Shown here: positions 47,659 to 57,571 of the stretch, piece after piece
How the letters are laid out: each line of letters begins with the position of its first letter
Position numbering within the stretch: the stretch's first letter is position 1
DNA from: Paenibacillus sp. D2_2
GTDB lineage: Bacteria > Bacillota > Bacilli > Paenibacillales > Paenibacillaceae
Assembly (NCBI RefSeq): GCF_031199965.1
Contig: NZ_CP133605.1
Span: forward strand, 3,752,501 to 3,816,500
Length of the DNA stretch: 64,000 nucleotides
Direction: 5' to 3'
Made by a program: the position numbers and the translations under genes
The notes under the pieces: generated by a model
The model's database searches: none
Seen by the model: only the letters and a program-made list of their open reading frames with translations
What the model was told of the DNA's origin: nothing

Positions 47659-47822
47659 AGACCATGATCTCCTCTCGATTGTCCGAAATGACACAAAAGC
47701 ATAAAAATCAATGCATGCTGCCGATAGCTTTAACCTGTTCAATAGTTTTATAATAACATAGTACCAGGTTTCAGGTTACAAAATTATACAGACTTTCCCC
47801 GAAAAAGAGAGGTTTATCACTG

Positions 47823-48431
47823 ATGAATTATCATTTTTCTGCTTATATGTATCGCCTGCGCTCAATCAAGCGGTGGAGCCTGATGCGAAGTACCACGGAG
47901 GAAAATGTAGCTGAGCACTCCTTCCATGTCGCTCTGCTGGCACATCTGTTATGCGAGATAGGCAACAAGCTGTTCCAGGGTCAGCTTAATGCTGAACGTG
48001 CAGCGACGCTGGCACTATTTCATGATGCAACAGAGGTGTTCACTGGTGACATTCCAACCCCGGTCAAGCATCATAATCCGAAGCTGTTAGGTAACTTTAG
48101 AGAGATGGAGAGCATTGCAGGGGAACGCCTGCTTTCGATGGTTCCACCGGAGCTACGTTCTAGCTATCAGACCATGCTGTTCCCGAACGGGAAAGATACG
48201 AGCCCCTCTGATGTTACGCTATTGAAATATGTCAAAGCGGCCGACAGCCTTGATGCCTATTTAAAATGCTCCTGGGAGCTCTCCTGCGGCAACCGTGAAT
48301 TCGCAGTGGCGAAAGAGCAGCTCTATGATAAGCTTACGAAGTTGAACCTACCAGAAATCGGCTACTTCCTGGAGCATTTTGCCCCTGGGTTCGAGATGAC
48401 GCTTGATGAATTGTCCGAGCATCCGAAGTAA
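47823..48431 (+). CDS. yfbR: HD-domain 5'-deoxynucleotidase, YfbR type
   Basis: 202 aa. HD-domain metal ligands: His in NVAEHSFHVALLAHL, His-Asp in LALFHDATEVFTGDIPTPVKHHN, and a late Asp in YVKAADSLDAYLKC. RLRSIKRWSLMR at the start is typical of YfbR. Hydrolyses deoxynucleoside monophosphates. Divergent from the fumarase-phoR-phoP unit. Confidence 0.9.
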   Translation: MNYHFSAYMYRLRSIKRWSLMRSTTEENVAEHSFHVALLAHLLCEIGNKLFQGQLNAERAATLALFHDATEVFTGDIPTPVKHHNPKLLGNFREMESIAGERLLSMVPPELRSSYQTMLFPNGKDTSPSDVTLLKYVKAADSLDAYLKCSWELSCGNREFAVAKEQLYDKLTKLNLPEIGYFLEHFAPGFEMTLDELSEHPK

Positions 48432-48466
48432 AACTAAAAGAATAAAGTATTCTTAAGACGACATAA

Positions 48467-48514
48467 AGCCCTCCTAACGCAGCTTCTATGATGAAGCAGC
48501 ATTAGGAGGGCTTT
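48467..48514. terminator. Terminator between yfbR and the SDR gene
   Basis: AAGCCCTCCTAA pairs with TTAGGAGGGCTT and the inner GCTTC/GAAGC; usable both ways. Confidence 0.85.
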
Positions 48515-48544
48515 TGACTTTAGTGAGATCTGCACCGAGTTCTA

Positions 48545-49413
48545 CTAGCCGTTGATGATCTCCCCGCCATTAATATGGAGAACTTGTCCGCTCATATAGG
48601 AGGAATCGTCGCAGGCTAGATAGACATATGCTGGGCGAGTTCCTCCGGCTGGCCGGGCCGCTGCATCGGCGTGTCCCCACCGAACTTGGACACTTGCTGC
48701 GCATCGAAGGTTGAAGGAATAAGCGGCGTCCAGATCGGCCCTGGAGCCACGGCGTTAACGCGTATGCCTTTATTGCCTACGATATTCATGGATAACGCGC
48801 GGGTGAAGCTAACAATCGCTCCCTTCGAAGCCGAATAGTCGATCAACATTGGGTTGCCCCGGTAAGCGGTAATCGAGGTCGTATTAATAATTGTACTTCC
48901 CTTCTTCATATGCGGCAGTGCAGCCTGGGTCAAATAGAACATACCGAATACGTTGGTTCGGAACGTCTTCTCGAGCTGTTCCGAAGTGATCGCCGAAATG
49001 TCCTGCTGCGGGTGCTGTTCTGCAGCATTGTTAACCAGAATGTCTAAACCGCCGAACTGTGCAACTGTCTTCTGAACGGCCTGCTTGGCAAAGGCTTCGT
49101 TGCCGATATCTCCAGGGATCAGGAGGCATTTCCTGCCCTCCTGTTCAACCTCTCGCTTCGTCTTCTCTGCATCCACGTGTTCGCTTAAATAGAGGACAGC
49201 TATATCCGCGCCTTCCTTGGCATAAGCCACAGCCACTGCTCTCCCAATGCCACTGTCCCCCCCGGTAATCAAAGCTACTTTATTCATTAGCTTACCAGCC
49301 GCCTTATAAGGTCCCTCATAGTCCGGGAGCGGGTTCATTTCCTGCTCGAGTCCTGGTTGCTGATTCTGATGCTGCGGGGGCATCGTCGGTTTGCTTTGTC
49401 CGCTATTTGCCAT
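48545..49413 (-). CDS. Short-chain dehydrogenase/reductase, general-stress type (one frameshift)
   Basis: About 289 aa when restored. A Gln/Pro-rich N-terminal tail precedes the Rossmann domain ALITGGDSGIGRAVAVAYA, NNAAEQHPQ, and catalytic Ser-Tyr-Lys (TTSIT...DYSASKGA). It belongs to the YhdF/YdaD-like group of Bacillus stress SDRs. The frame slips at 48633-48635: PEELA should continue PAYVYLACDDSSYMSGQ and end at 48545. Substrate unknown. Confidence 0.88.
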
Positions 49414-49571
49414 TCTACATGTCGCTTCCTTCCTGCCAGATTTATGTCCATCTATATTAAGATGGGCCTGGGCAAAGAAGGTTATGCGGGACCACGCATG
49501 ACAAAATCAAAAACTCCCGACCAACATCCGATAGATGAGGATCAGGAGCTCTAAAGTTCAAAATAATGCTT

Positions 49572-50036
49572 CTAAATGATATGTCTGAATACCATAAAGA
49601 AAGTGATTAGCAGGACGAGTAGCGCTACGATATAGCTCAAAGTAGTCAGCTTGCTGCTCTCGGCGGATATACTGCGATTCGCACGAATCCCTCCGATGGC
49701 TAGGCGCAGCGGTTTACCCATTATACCGCCAACAGCCCCAATGCCGAGGAACAAGACTACTATAATAACCATCCAAGGTATAGAGTACTCTCCCTTACTC
49801 ATCAAATAGCCACCGGTCAACAATTGAATGACCAGACCGATCTGTGCGAAGGTGTTCAGCGATTTTACGGCGCTCATCGTTCCTTCCTGCGCTGCAGCAG
49901 ACAATTTATTTACTTTCGCCATTACAAAAGGAAGTACAAGGTAGAACCCTAGCGCTAGAGTTCCAATAATATGCAAAAACAGCATAATTTTATACATCGA
50001 CAACTTGATCATCCTTCCATAGTAGATTAAATTCAT
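49572..50036 (-). CDS. Four-helix integral membrane protein
   Basis: Up to 154 aa; the start is uncertain, with the ATG at 49997 (MYKIMLFLHIIG) also possible. Four hydrophobic segments: LFLHIIGTLALGFYLVLPFVM, FAQIGLVIQLLTGGYLM, WMVIIVVLFLGIGAVGGI, and LSYIVALLVLLITFFMVF. The pattern resembles DUF2269-like small membrane proteins. Function unknown. Confidence 0.65.
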   Translation of the reverse strand: MNLIYYGRMIKLSMYKIMLFLHIIGTLALGFYLVLPFVMAKVNKLSAAAQEGTMSAVKSLNTFAQIGLVIQLLTGGYLMSKGEYSIPWMVIIVVLFLGIGAVGGIMGKPLRLAIGGIRANRSISAESSKLTTLSYIVALLVLLITFFMVFRHII

Positions 50037-50070
50037 TACAATCTATTATACCTATCATTGGCAGTAAATA

Positions 50071-50100
50071 AAAGGAGACTCCTGTTAAAGGAGACTCCTT
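50071..50100 (-). terminator. Terminator downstream of icd, beyond the MITE-like copy
   Basis: AAGGAGTCTCCT-TTAAC-AGGAGTCTCCTT then TTTATTT on the minus strand. A MITE-like deletion copy separates it from the icd stop. Confidence 0.75.
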
Positions 50101-50158
50101 CATCTCGAAGACTTGAAGACTACTAACCAGATTAATGGGCGTTCTTCAGGCCCCCTAT

Positions 50159-50273
50159 TAGATGTTGTTCAAAAAGTCAGCTTTTGATCACGAAGTAGCA
50201 CGGGGAGCTTAATCGACATCGAATCTTGAATTCAGTCGGGCCTTCCGGTGCTGAAAACCGTCTTTTCGAACAC
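50159..50273 (-). mobile_element. Internally deleted MITE-like element
   Basis: Minus-strand copy of about 115 bp: both ends are present (GTTCGAAAAGACG... and ...GACTTTTTGAACAAC) but about 65 bp is missing between two CGGTGCT words of the parent. It lies 12 bases past the icd stop. Confidence 0.8.
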
Positions 50274-50284
50274 TTATTGTTAAA

Positions 50285-51580
50285 CTACATATTATTAATT
50301 ACGTGATCGGCGAATTCCGAGCACTTCACTTCTGTTGCGCCTTCCATCAGACGGGCAAAATCATAAGTTACCGTCTTGTTGTTGATCGAAGTCTCCAGAC
50401 CGTTATAGATCAGGTCAGCCGCTTCCTGCCAGCCCAAGTGCTCAAGTAGCATAACGCCAGACAAAATGACCGAGCCCGGATTTACCACGTCAAGATCCGC
50501 ATATTTTGGAGCCGTTCCGTGCGTAGCTTCAAAGATCGCGTGTCCTGTTACGTAGTTGATATTCGCTCCTGGAGCAATACCAATCCCGCCTACTTGCGCT
50601 GCCAGAGCATCGGACAAGTAGTCGCCGTTCAAGTTCAGCGTTGCGATCACATCAAAATCTGTCGGACGAGTCAACACCTGCTGCAAGGCAATATCAGCGA
50701 TCGCGTCCTTAATGATGATCTTGCCTGATGCTTGCGCATCTTGTTGTGCCTTGTTGGCTGCATCGGTACCGGATTGCTCCTTGATGCGGTCGTATTCAGC
50801 CCATGTGAACACTTTATCGCCAAACTCGGCTTCAGCCACTTCATAGCCCCAATTTTTAAAGGCGCCTTCTGTGAACTTCATAATGTTACCTTTATGAACG
50901 AGAGTTACACTCTTGCGATCATGCTTGATAGCATATTCAACTGCTGCGCGAACCAAACGCTTCGAGCCTTCCTCAGAGACAGGCTTGATGCCGATTCCAG
51001 AGGTTTCTGGGAAGCGGATCTTGTTAACGCCCATTTCATTTTGCAGGAAGCTGAGCACCTTCTTCACTTCTTCAGAACCTTCCTTGTACTCGATACCTGC
51101 ATAGATATCCTCTGTATTCTCACGGAAAATGACCATATCTACTAACTCTGGACGCTTCACAGGAGAAGGTACACCGTCAAAATAACGTACAGGACGCAGA
51201 CATACATACAGGTCAAGCTCTTGACGTAGCGCTACGTTCAAGGAACGGATGCCCCCGCCGATCGGCGTTGTAAGCGGTCCTTTGATCGCTACAATATATT
51301 CACGGATGGCATTCAGCGTATCAGCAGGCAGCCACTCTCCGTATGTATTGAAAGCCTTCTCCCCGGCGAAAACTTCGTACCAAGCGATTTTCTTCTCGCC
51401 GTTGTACGCTTTCTCCACTGCAGCATCCAATACACGCTTGGACGCTTTCCAAATATCACGGCCCGTTCCATCCCCCTCAATGAATGGAATAACCGGGTAG
51501 TTAGGAACTTGCAATTTGCCATTATCAATAACGATTTTTTCTCCTTCTGTTGGAAGGTCAAACTTAGTAAGTTGCAGCAT
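50285..51580 (-). CDS. icd: NADP-dependent isocitrate dehydrogenase
   Basis: 431 aa from the ATG at 51580, behind [79 protein letters not shown], and the metal/NADP region [20 protein letters not shown] and [10 protein letters not shown] match Bacillus Icd. Oxidises isocitrate to 2-oxoglutarate. About 100 bases behind citZ, probably one operon. No mdh follows. Confidence 0.95.
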   Translation of the reverse strand: MLQLTKFDLPTEGEKIVIDNGKLQVPNYPVIPFIEGDGTGRDIWKASKRVLDAAVEKAYNGEKKIAWYEVFAGEKAFNTYGEWLPADTLNAIREYIVAIKGPLTTPIGGGIRSLNVALRQELDLYVCLRPVRYFDGVPSPVKRPELVDMVIFRENTEDIYAGIEYKEGSEEVKKVLSFLQNEMGVNKIRFPETSGIGIKPVSEEGSKRLVRAAVEYAIKHDRKSVTLVHKGNIMKFTEGAFKNWGYEVAEAEFGDKVFTWAEYDRIKEQSGTDAANKAQQDAQASGKIIIKDAIADIALQQVLTRPTDFDVIATLNLNGDYLSDALAAQVGGIGIAPGANINYVTGHAIFEATHGTAPKYADLDVVNPGSVILSGVMLLEHLGWQEAADLIYNGLETSINNKTVTYDFARLMEGATEVKCSEFADHVINNM

Positions 51581-51679
51581 GTTTATATGTTCCTCCTCGT
51601 ATATATTATATGAACAGGCTAGTATATTCACCTGGTTCTCATTCTAACATAACTGGCGGGAATAATTCCCGCCAGACCA

Positions 51680-52792
51680 CTATCTTAGATCGATTGGTAT
51701 ATATTTCTGATTAATAAGACCTGTGTATTCGGCACGTGGACGAATAATCCGGTTATCGTCGAGCTGCTCGAGAATATGCGCAGACCAACCGGACAAGCGG
51801 CTAATCGCGAAGATCGGAGTAAATAAGTCGGATGGAATTCCAAGCAAAGTATAAACCGAAGCAGAATAGAAATCGACATTCGGTTTCAGGCCTTTCTGAC
51901 CCGTTACCAATTCTTCAATTCTTAATGACATCTCGAATAAGGTTGAATCTCCCTTAAGTACGCCGAGCTGACGGGACATTTTCTGCAAATGTTTAGCACG
52001 CGGATCTCCGTTCTTATACACACGGTGTCCGAAGCCCATAATCTTCTCTCTGTTAGCGATCTTATTCAGAATATAAGGCTCTACATTATCAAGGCTACCA
52101 ATCTCGGACAGCATTTTCATAACCGCCTCATTCGCACCGCCATGAAGTGGCCCCTTCAAAGTTCCGATCGCGGCTGTAACGCCCGAATAAATATCCGAGA
52201 GTGTCGCAACGGTTACGCGAGCTGAGAAAGTAGATGCATTCAACTCATGATCGGCATGCAGCACCAGCGCCTGGTCCAGAGCCTTTACTGCCACAATATC
52301 CGGTTCTTCTCCGGTCATCATATATAAGAAATTGTGGGCAATCGATACATTCTTAAGTGGAGCGAGCGGCTCCTTACCTTCGCGAATCCGGGCATACGCT
52401 GCAATTATCGTAGGAATTTGCGCCTGTAATTTAATCGCCTTGATCTGATTACTTTCTCTGGAGTTGTCATTTACATCCTCATCATATAGAGCTAGTGCCG
52501 ATACAGCTGTACGCAGAACGGCCATCGTATTGGCATCGGACGGAAATAACTTCAATTGAGCCAGCAACAGCTCAGGAATAACTGCGAAATCGCTTAGCTG
52601 CTGCTGCAGGAAAGCAAGCTGGGTCTGAGTTGGTAGCTTTCCATACCAGAGTAAATAAGCAGTCTCTTCGAAACTTGCCCGTTCCGCCAGTTCATCGATA
52701 TTAATTCCTCGATAAGCCAGCACGCCATCATGTATGGAACTGATTGAGGAAGTCGCAGCAACGATACCCTCAAGTCCTTTGGTAGCTGTCAT
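51680..52792 (-). CDS. citZ: Citrate synthase
   Basis: 370 aa from the ATG at 52792 (GAAGGAGAG with good spacing; ATG at 52798 is too close). LHADHELNASTFSARV carries the first catalytic His, PLHGGANEAVMKML the second, and VDFYSASVYTLLGIP the catalytic Asp. GFGHRVYKNGDPRA is intact. It condenses oxaloacetate and acetyl-CoA. The promoter region has a cre-like site. Confidence 0.95.
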   Translation of the reverse strand: MTATKGLEGIVAATSSISSIHDGVLAYRGINIDELAERASFEETAYLLWYGKLPTQTQLAFLQQQLSDFAVIPELLLAQLKLFPSDANTMAVLRTAVSALALYDEDVNDNSRESNQIKAIKLQAQIPTIIAAYARIREGKEPLAPLKNVSIAHNFLYMMTGEEPDIVAVKALDQALVLHADHELNASTFSARVTVATLSDIYSGVTAAIGTLKGPLHGGANEAVMKMLSEIGSLDNVEPYILNKIANREKIMGFGHRVYKNGDPRAKHLQKMSRQLGVLKGDSTLFEMSLRIEELVTGQKGLKPNVDFYSASVYTLLGIPSDLFTPIFAISRLSGWSAHILEQLDDNRIIRPRAEYTGLINQKYIPIDLR

Positions 52793-52831
52793 GTACATCT
52801 CTCCTTCAAATACGAAATTGGTAAATAAACC

Positions 52832-52849
52832 ATTGAAAACATTTTCAAT
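52832..52849. promoter_or_regulatory. cre-like CcpA site upstream of citZ
   Basis: ATTGAAAACATTTTCAAT, a near-perfect palindrome 40 bases before the citZ start. It matches the cre consensus TGWAARCGYTWWCA except for the central CG. The rest of 52850-53138 is A/T-rich with no gene seen. Confidence 0.7.
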
Positions 52850-53138
52850 TTTGAAGTTTAAAATTTTCGTAATATAGCATCATGGATGAAATATTAGGGA
52901 GGATCTGGCACTAAACTCTTTTAAATAATCATACTGGATTTCTAAGAGCATGGGAACTGCTTGAGTCGTCAAAGACACATCAAATTATTTTTTCAGATAT
53001 ATAAAGAAATTTTTGTGATCTCTTCCGAAATGCAACGACAAAAATCACATCATCCAATAATCATTGTTTCTGTAATACTAATTTTGGAAGGGAAATAGAA
53101 ATAGAATAAGACCTGTCCAGTCCAAGGGGGATGTAAGA

Positions 53139-54255
53139 ATGGATTACGTTGTTATGAAACGAATACTGCGTGGAGCCTGGGTATGTCTAGCGGTGCTAAT
53201 GATCTGTCTCTCATTCTACTGGGTTCTACCACTCATCTACCCCTTTCTCATCGCATGGATTATCGCCTATGCCATGAATCCATTCGTACGTTGGATGCAG
53301 GAGACGTTGAAGCTGCCCCGTTGGGCTTCTGTCACATTAGCCATTCTTATCTATTTCTCGGCCGGGGCCATCGTCATAACCGCAGCTGTTACCCGCATGG
53401 TCAAGGAAATGATTCATCTAGCCGATTCCGCTAACGAACATATCGGAGAGTGGCGCGATCAATTTATAACCTGGGGTAGTAATGAGGAATTGCAGAGGCT
53501 TTTTAATGAAATAAACTCTTTTATCGTAAGGAATCCAGGCTACAGCGGCACCTTCACCAAAAATATTGATAACGCCGCACTGACTGTTAGCAATGCGATT
53601 TCTAGGATCATTACAAGCTTCCTAAACGGAGTCATCAATGTCATTACCTCACTACCCAGCCTGGGGCTTATTCTATTAATCATCCTGCTCTCGGCCTTCT
53701 TTATCAGCAATGGTTGGGATAAAAACAAGCGCATGATCCTCGGAATTATGCCCAAGGGGTGGTTCAGAATGGGGGGTAATACGGAGTAATCTGCAAATGG
53801 CGCTATTCGGATACCTGCGAGCCCAATTCATTATGATCTCGATTACCGCCTTCGTCGTATGTATCGGACTCCTCATCCTTCGTGTTGATTCTCCAGTTAC
53901 TTATGCGATTCTGATCGGGTTGGTCGATTTGCTTCCGTACTTAGGTGTTGGCACGATCCTCATTCCTTGGCTCGTTTACGCCTTCATGACCGGCAACTTC
54001 GCCCTAGGCATCGGCCTTTCTATTTTATATGGAGTTGTTCTTGTGTCCAGACAACTAATCGAGCCCAAGGTGCTGGCTACCAGCGTCGGGCTCGATCCAT
54101 TACCTACTATGATCTCTTTGTTCGTCGGCTTGCAGCTATTCGGTGTACTTGGACTTATTATCGGCCCAGTCTCCCTCGTCGTCATTAATGCCGTTATTAA
54201 AGCCGGTGTCTTCCATGAGCTGAGGGACTATATCATGAACGGAAAAGCGCAATAA
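53139..54255 (+). CDS. AI-2E transporter family (PerM-like) permease (one frameshift)
   Basis: About 372 aa when restored, with seven or eight helices. The first part reads SFYWVLPLIYPFLIAWIIAY, then the soluble middle, then LILLIILLSAFFISN. After RMGG the frame changes near 53783 and continues SNLQMALFGYLRAQFIMISIT. The C-terminal signature DLLPYLGVGTILIPWLVYA and GLQLFGVLGLIIGPV is diagnostic. Substrate not certain; some relatives export ions or small molecules. Confidence 0.88.
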
Positions 54256-54280
54256 TTCCGAGTGGCTTCTCCCTTTATAG

Positions 54281-56031
54281 CTACATCTCTTCCGGTGCTT
54301 GTAGTCCGATCAGACCAAAACCATTTTTAAGTGTGATTTGTACGCATTTGACCAAGGCAAGACGAGCTGCTCTTAACTTCTCATCTTCTACAAGAATAGG
54401 GCAATCATGATAGAAGCGGTTGAAGGCCTGAGCCACATCAATCAAATAGCGAGTAACCATCGACGGCTCCAGCTTGGCCGCGGCCTGCTCGGTCCGTTCC
54501 GGGAACAAGGCCAATTCTTTCAATAGAGCGATCTCCGTAGGATGCTGTAGCTTGGAGGGATCGAACTGTTCTGCAAGTACCAAGGCATCAACCAGTGCCG
54601 TACCAGAAAGCTGGTCACTGGCAGCTTTGCGCAGCACACTGCAGGTTCTCGCATAACAATACTGTGCATATGGTCCTGTCTCACCTTCGAAGCTAAGCGC
54701 ATCATCCCAAGAGAAGACGATATCCTTAATCCGGTTCGCGCTCAGGTCATTGAAGATAACTGCTCCGACTCCGACCTGACGAGCCACCTCATCCTTATTT
54801 TTCAGCTGCGGATTTTTTACTTCGATAATTTCCTTGACCTTCTTAATCGTCTGCTCCAGCACTTCCTCCAGCTTTACAACATTACCTTTACGGGTCGATA
54901 AGCTCATACCCTCCAGAGTCACCCGGCCAAAGGGAACATGGATCATCTCATCTTCTGCCCAGTCATAGCCCATCAGCCCTATAACCTTGAATAACTGTGC
55001 AAAATGTAGATTCTGTGCATAATCCGTGACATACAGCGCCTTGTCGAATGAATAAGTCTGCTTGCGGTATAACGCCGCCGTCACATCGCGGGTATGGTAA
55101 AGGGTGCTACCATCCTTTTTCAGCATCAAAGCCGGAGCCATGTTGTATTGATCCAGACGAACGAGCCAGGCCCCTTCATCCTCCTCCAGAAGCTGCTTAT
55201 CTTTCAGTTCCTGAATGACTGGCTCCATTTTATCGTTGTAGAAGCTCTCCCCGTAAAATAGTCGAATTCCACACCGAGCAAATCATATATTTTCTGGAAT
55301 TCAGCCAAGCTAATATCGACAAAATGCTGCCAAAGAGCCAACACTTCTTCATCACCTTGCTCCATCTTCAGGAAGCAGGCTCTCGCCTCATCCTCCAGCC
55401 CGGGATCTTGCTCAGCTTCCTTATGGAATTTCACATAGAGAGACAACAGCTCATCAATTGCCCCTTTCTCTAGTCGCTCTTCATCTCCCCATAACCGATA
55501 AGCAACAATCAATTTACCAAACTGGGTACCCCAATCGCCGAGGTGGTTAACCCCGATGCACTGGTAGCCTAAAAACGAATGGATCCGATAGAGCGCATTC
55601 CCAATGACTGTTGAACGTAAATGGCCGACGTGGAAGGGCTTGGCGATATTAGGCGAGGAGAAATCGATCACGATTGTCTTCCCGGTACCGATGTCTTTAG
55701 AACCGTAGCGATCTCCTGCATTAAGAATCGTAAGTACGACATTCCCAGCTAGGTAGCTCTGCTTCAGGAATATATTCAAATATCCGGACACGGCATCGAT
55801 TCGGTCGATCAATTTATCTCCCGCACTCTGCGACTCTAGTGCTTCTTTCAGTTCAGCGGCAATCTGCATCGGGGACTTCCGTAGCTTCTTACTCAGTTTG
55901 AAGCAGGGTAGAGATAGATCCCCTTGCGATTTCTCCTTCGGATATTCTAGCATCGCTAAAATTTCCTGTGCTGGTGTATCATTCAACACTTCTGAGATCC
56001 ATTGTGCAATCTTTGATTTTGTCATCTCCAT
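54281..56031 (-). CDS. argS: Arginyl-tRNA synthetase (one frameshift)
   Basis: About 584 aa when restored. N-terminal Arg-S domain, class I HIGH motif in the form SSPNIAKPFHVGHLRSTVIGN, KMSKS replaced by MSLSTRKGNVV, and C-terminal DALR domain (YAQYCYARTCSVLRKA). The frame slips at four C (55249-55252, plus strand): FTGE continues SFYNDKMEPVIQELK. Charges tRNA-Arg. Preceded by a T-box leader. Confidence 0.95.
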
Positions 56032-56078
56032 TTACTTCAGCTCCTTATCACTATTCACTATTTCCAGAATGACAAATA

Positions 56079-56320
56079 AAAAAGCCCCTCATCTCTATTA
56101 AGAGACGAGAGACTTACGTTCCCGCGGTACCACTCTAAGTGCTGGACCTTCTGGTCCAACCTGCTCAAGACTGATTAACGTTCAGCTGCCGGGTCTTCCT
56201 ACCCACCTTAGCTTCAGAAGACCATCTCCCGGGTGCGCTTCACCTAGCGCTCTCTGCACCGGCTTGCACCATCCCGGCTCGCTATTTGCAGATTAACGAT
56301 AAGCTACTCTCCCGATCATA
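56079..56320 (-). promoter_or_regulatory. T-box riboswitch leader of argS
   Basis: The minus strand contains the conserved antiterminator word AGAGTGGTACCGCGGG (56121-56136) followed by a terminator (CTCTCGTCTCT...AGAGATGAGGGGC then TTTTTT, ending near 56079). Upstream lie stem I elements (GAGCCGGGATGGTG, GGTGCAGAG, CACCCGGGAG). Uncharged tRNA binding would allow readthrough into argS. I could not fix the specifier codon by eye; arginine is inferred from the gene. Confidence 0.85.
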
Positions 56321-56331
56321 AATTTTATTTA

Positions 56332-56512
56332 TAGAGGTAGTTCAAAAACTCCGCCTTTGATCACGAAGTAGCACTGAGAGCATATTCGACATCGAATCTT
56401 GAATTCACTCAGGCCTTCCGGTGCTCACGTACCAACTACGTACGCTGCGCTCCTCACGCCCTAGCTTCATCCAACCTTCTCGGTGCTGAAAGCCTGACTT
56501 TTTGAACATACA
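56332..56512 (-). mobile_element. ~180-bp MITE-like element, reverse copy
   Basis: 181 bp: right end AGAGGTAGTTCAAAAACTCC read in reverse and left end GACTTTTTGAACATAC. It is flanked by ATTTA on both sides (56327-56331, 56513-56517). It lies just upstream of the argS T-box leader and next to the fxsA stop. Confidence 0.88.
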
Positions 56513-56546
56513 ATTTAGATTATTGTATACATGAAACTATCAATAG

Positions 56547-56939
56547 TCAACGACGATAAAAGGTGATCGAACCATCTTTCATCTTCTTCTCTATCCATTT
56601 CAAGAGTAGCTTCCGGTAGATCAGACGAGTAAGTGGGAACACCATTGTAAATCCAATAATATCCGTAACGAAGCCAGGTATCAGCAACAGAATCCCGCCA
56701 AAGAACACACACATACCATCCAGCATCGTGCGTCCAGGAATCTGCCCACCGTTCATTTGCGATTTCGCTTCCGCCATCACCTTGCTACCTTCGAATTGCA
56801 TCATCAAGCCGCCAATAATCGAAGTCGCAACGGTCAGGAAGATCGTCTTGCCTACGCCCAGCCTTCCTCCAACCTCAACATATCCCCAAAACTCAACTAT
56901 AGGAAATAAAACAATCAAAACGGCAATCCATTTACGCAT
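56547..56939 (-). CDS. fxsA: FxsA-family membrane protein
   Basis: 130 aa from the ATG at 56939, behind AAAAGGAG. Helices WIAVLIVLFPIVEFWGYVEVG, TIFLTVATSIIGGLMM and GILLLIPGFVTDIIGFTMVFPLTR, with the FxsA core FEGSKVMAEAKSQMNGGQIPG between. Overproduction of FxsA relieves phage T7 exclusion in E. coli; the normal role is unknown. Confidence 0.9.
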   Translation of the reverse strand: MRKWIAVLIVLFPIVEFWGYVEVGGRLGVGKTIFLTVATSIIGGLMMQFEGSKVMAEAKSQMNGGQIPGRTMLDGMCVFFGGILLLIPGFVTDIIGFTMVFPLTRLIYRKLLLKWIEKKMKDGSITFYRR

Positions 56940-57028
56940 AAATAACTCCTTTTCACTAGCAAGTTTCTTCAGCAAGAAATTCCTATGAATCATATTTTAC
57001 CGTTTTGAGACTCCAGAATCAAAATTGT

Positions 57029-57446
57029 TCAGTTTTCACTCGCCTTTTCAAACGCGGAATACCATTCCGGGAACACTTTCTTGAACTGTACAGGCTTAAA
57101 GTCCTCACGTCTAACTACATAATGAACCGATGTACCTACGACACATAACGTACCCTCACCATTCCATACTTCATAAGCATATTCGGTCTTGACTCCCCCG
57201 TTCTGCTTAATCCAGGTGCGAAGCTGCACCTCTTCCCGTACCGAACTCCCCGCTTATACTCTACTTTCATTTCCTAACCGGTGAAATATAACCGGACATT
57301 TCCATCTCATAATAGCTTAAGCCAAGGTCCTGAATTAATTTCATTCGGCCGGCCTCGAACCACTCCAAATAATGCGAGTGATATATAATTCCCATCATAT
57401 CATATTCAAAATACTTAGGCGTGATGCCAAGCTCGCTTATATACAT
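57029..57446 (-). CDS. Acyl-CoA thioesterase, YbgC/hot-dog type (two frameshifts)
   Basis: About 140 aa. The catalytic-loop region YDMMGIIYHSHYLEWFEAGR is the 4-hydroxybenzoyl-CoA thioesterase pattern (Asp replaced around MMG). After YISPV the frame shifts near 57271 (KVEYKRGVRYG) and again near 57235 (EEVQLRTWIKQNG), each needing one extra base in a short run. The rest (YEVWNGEGTLCVVGTSVHYVV) is normal. Located between fxsA and pyk. Confidence 0.8.
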
Positions 57447-57498
57447 GCTCCTTAATTCCTCCTCATGCACTTAAATATCTCGATCTCTATTGAAAAAA

Positions 57499-57535
57499 AA
57501 GCAATGGCACACCGTCACCGGTTGTCCCATTGCTT
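57499..57535 (-). terminator. pyk terminator
   Basis: AAGCAATGG pairs with CCCATTGCTT around a partly paired loop; followed by TTTTTTTT on the minus strand. Confidence 0.8.
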
Positions 57536-57571
57536 CTTATCCCTACGCACTATACCAGTGCATCTTTTGAA

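Noticed and set aside
49447..49554. Short open frame (about 35 codons) divergent from the SDR gene
   Set aside because: No ribosome site before the start and no family resemblance; left out as unsupported.
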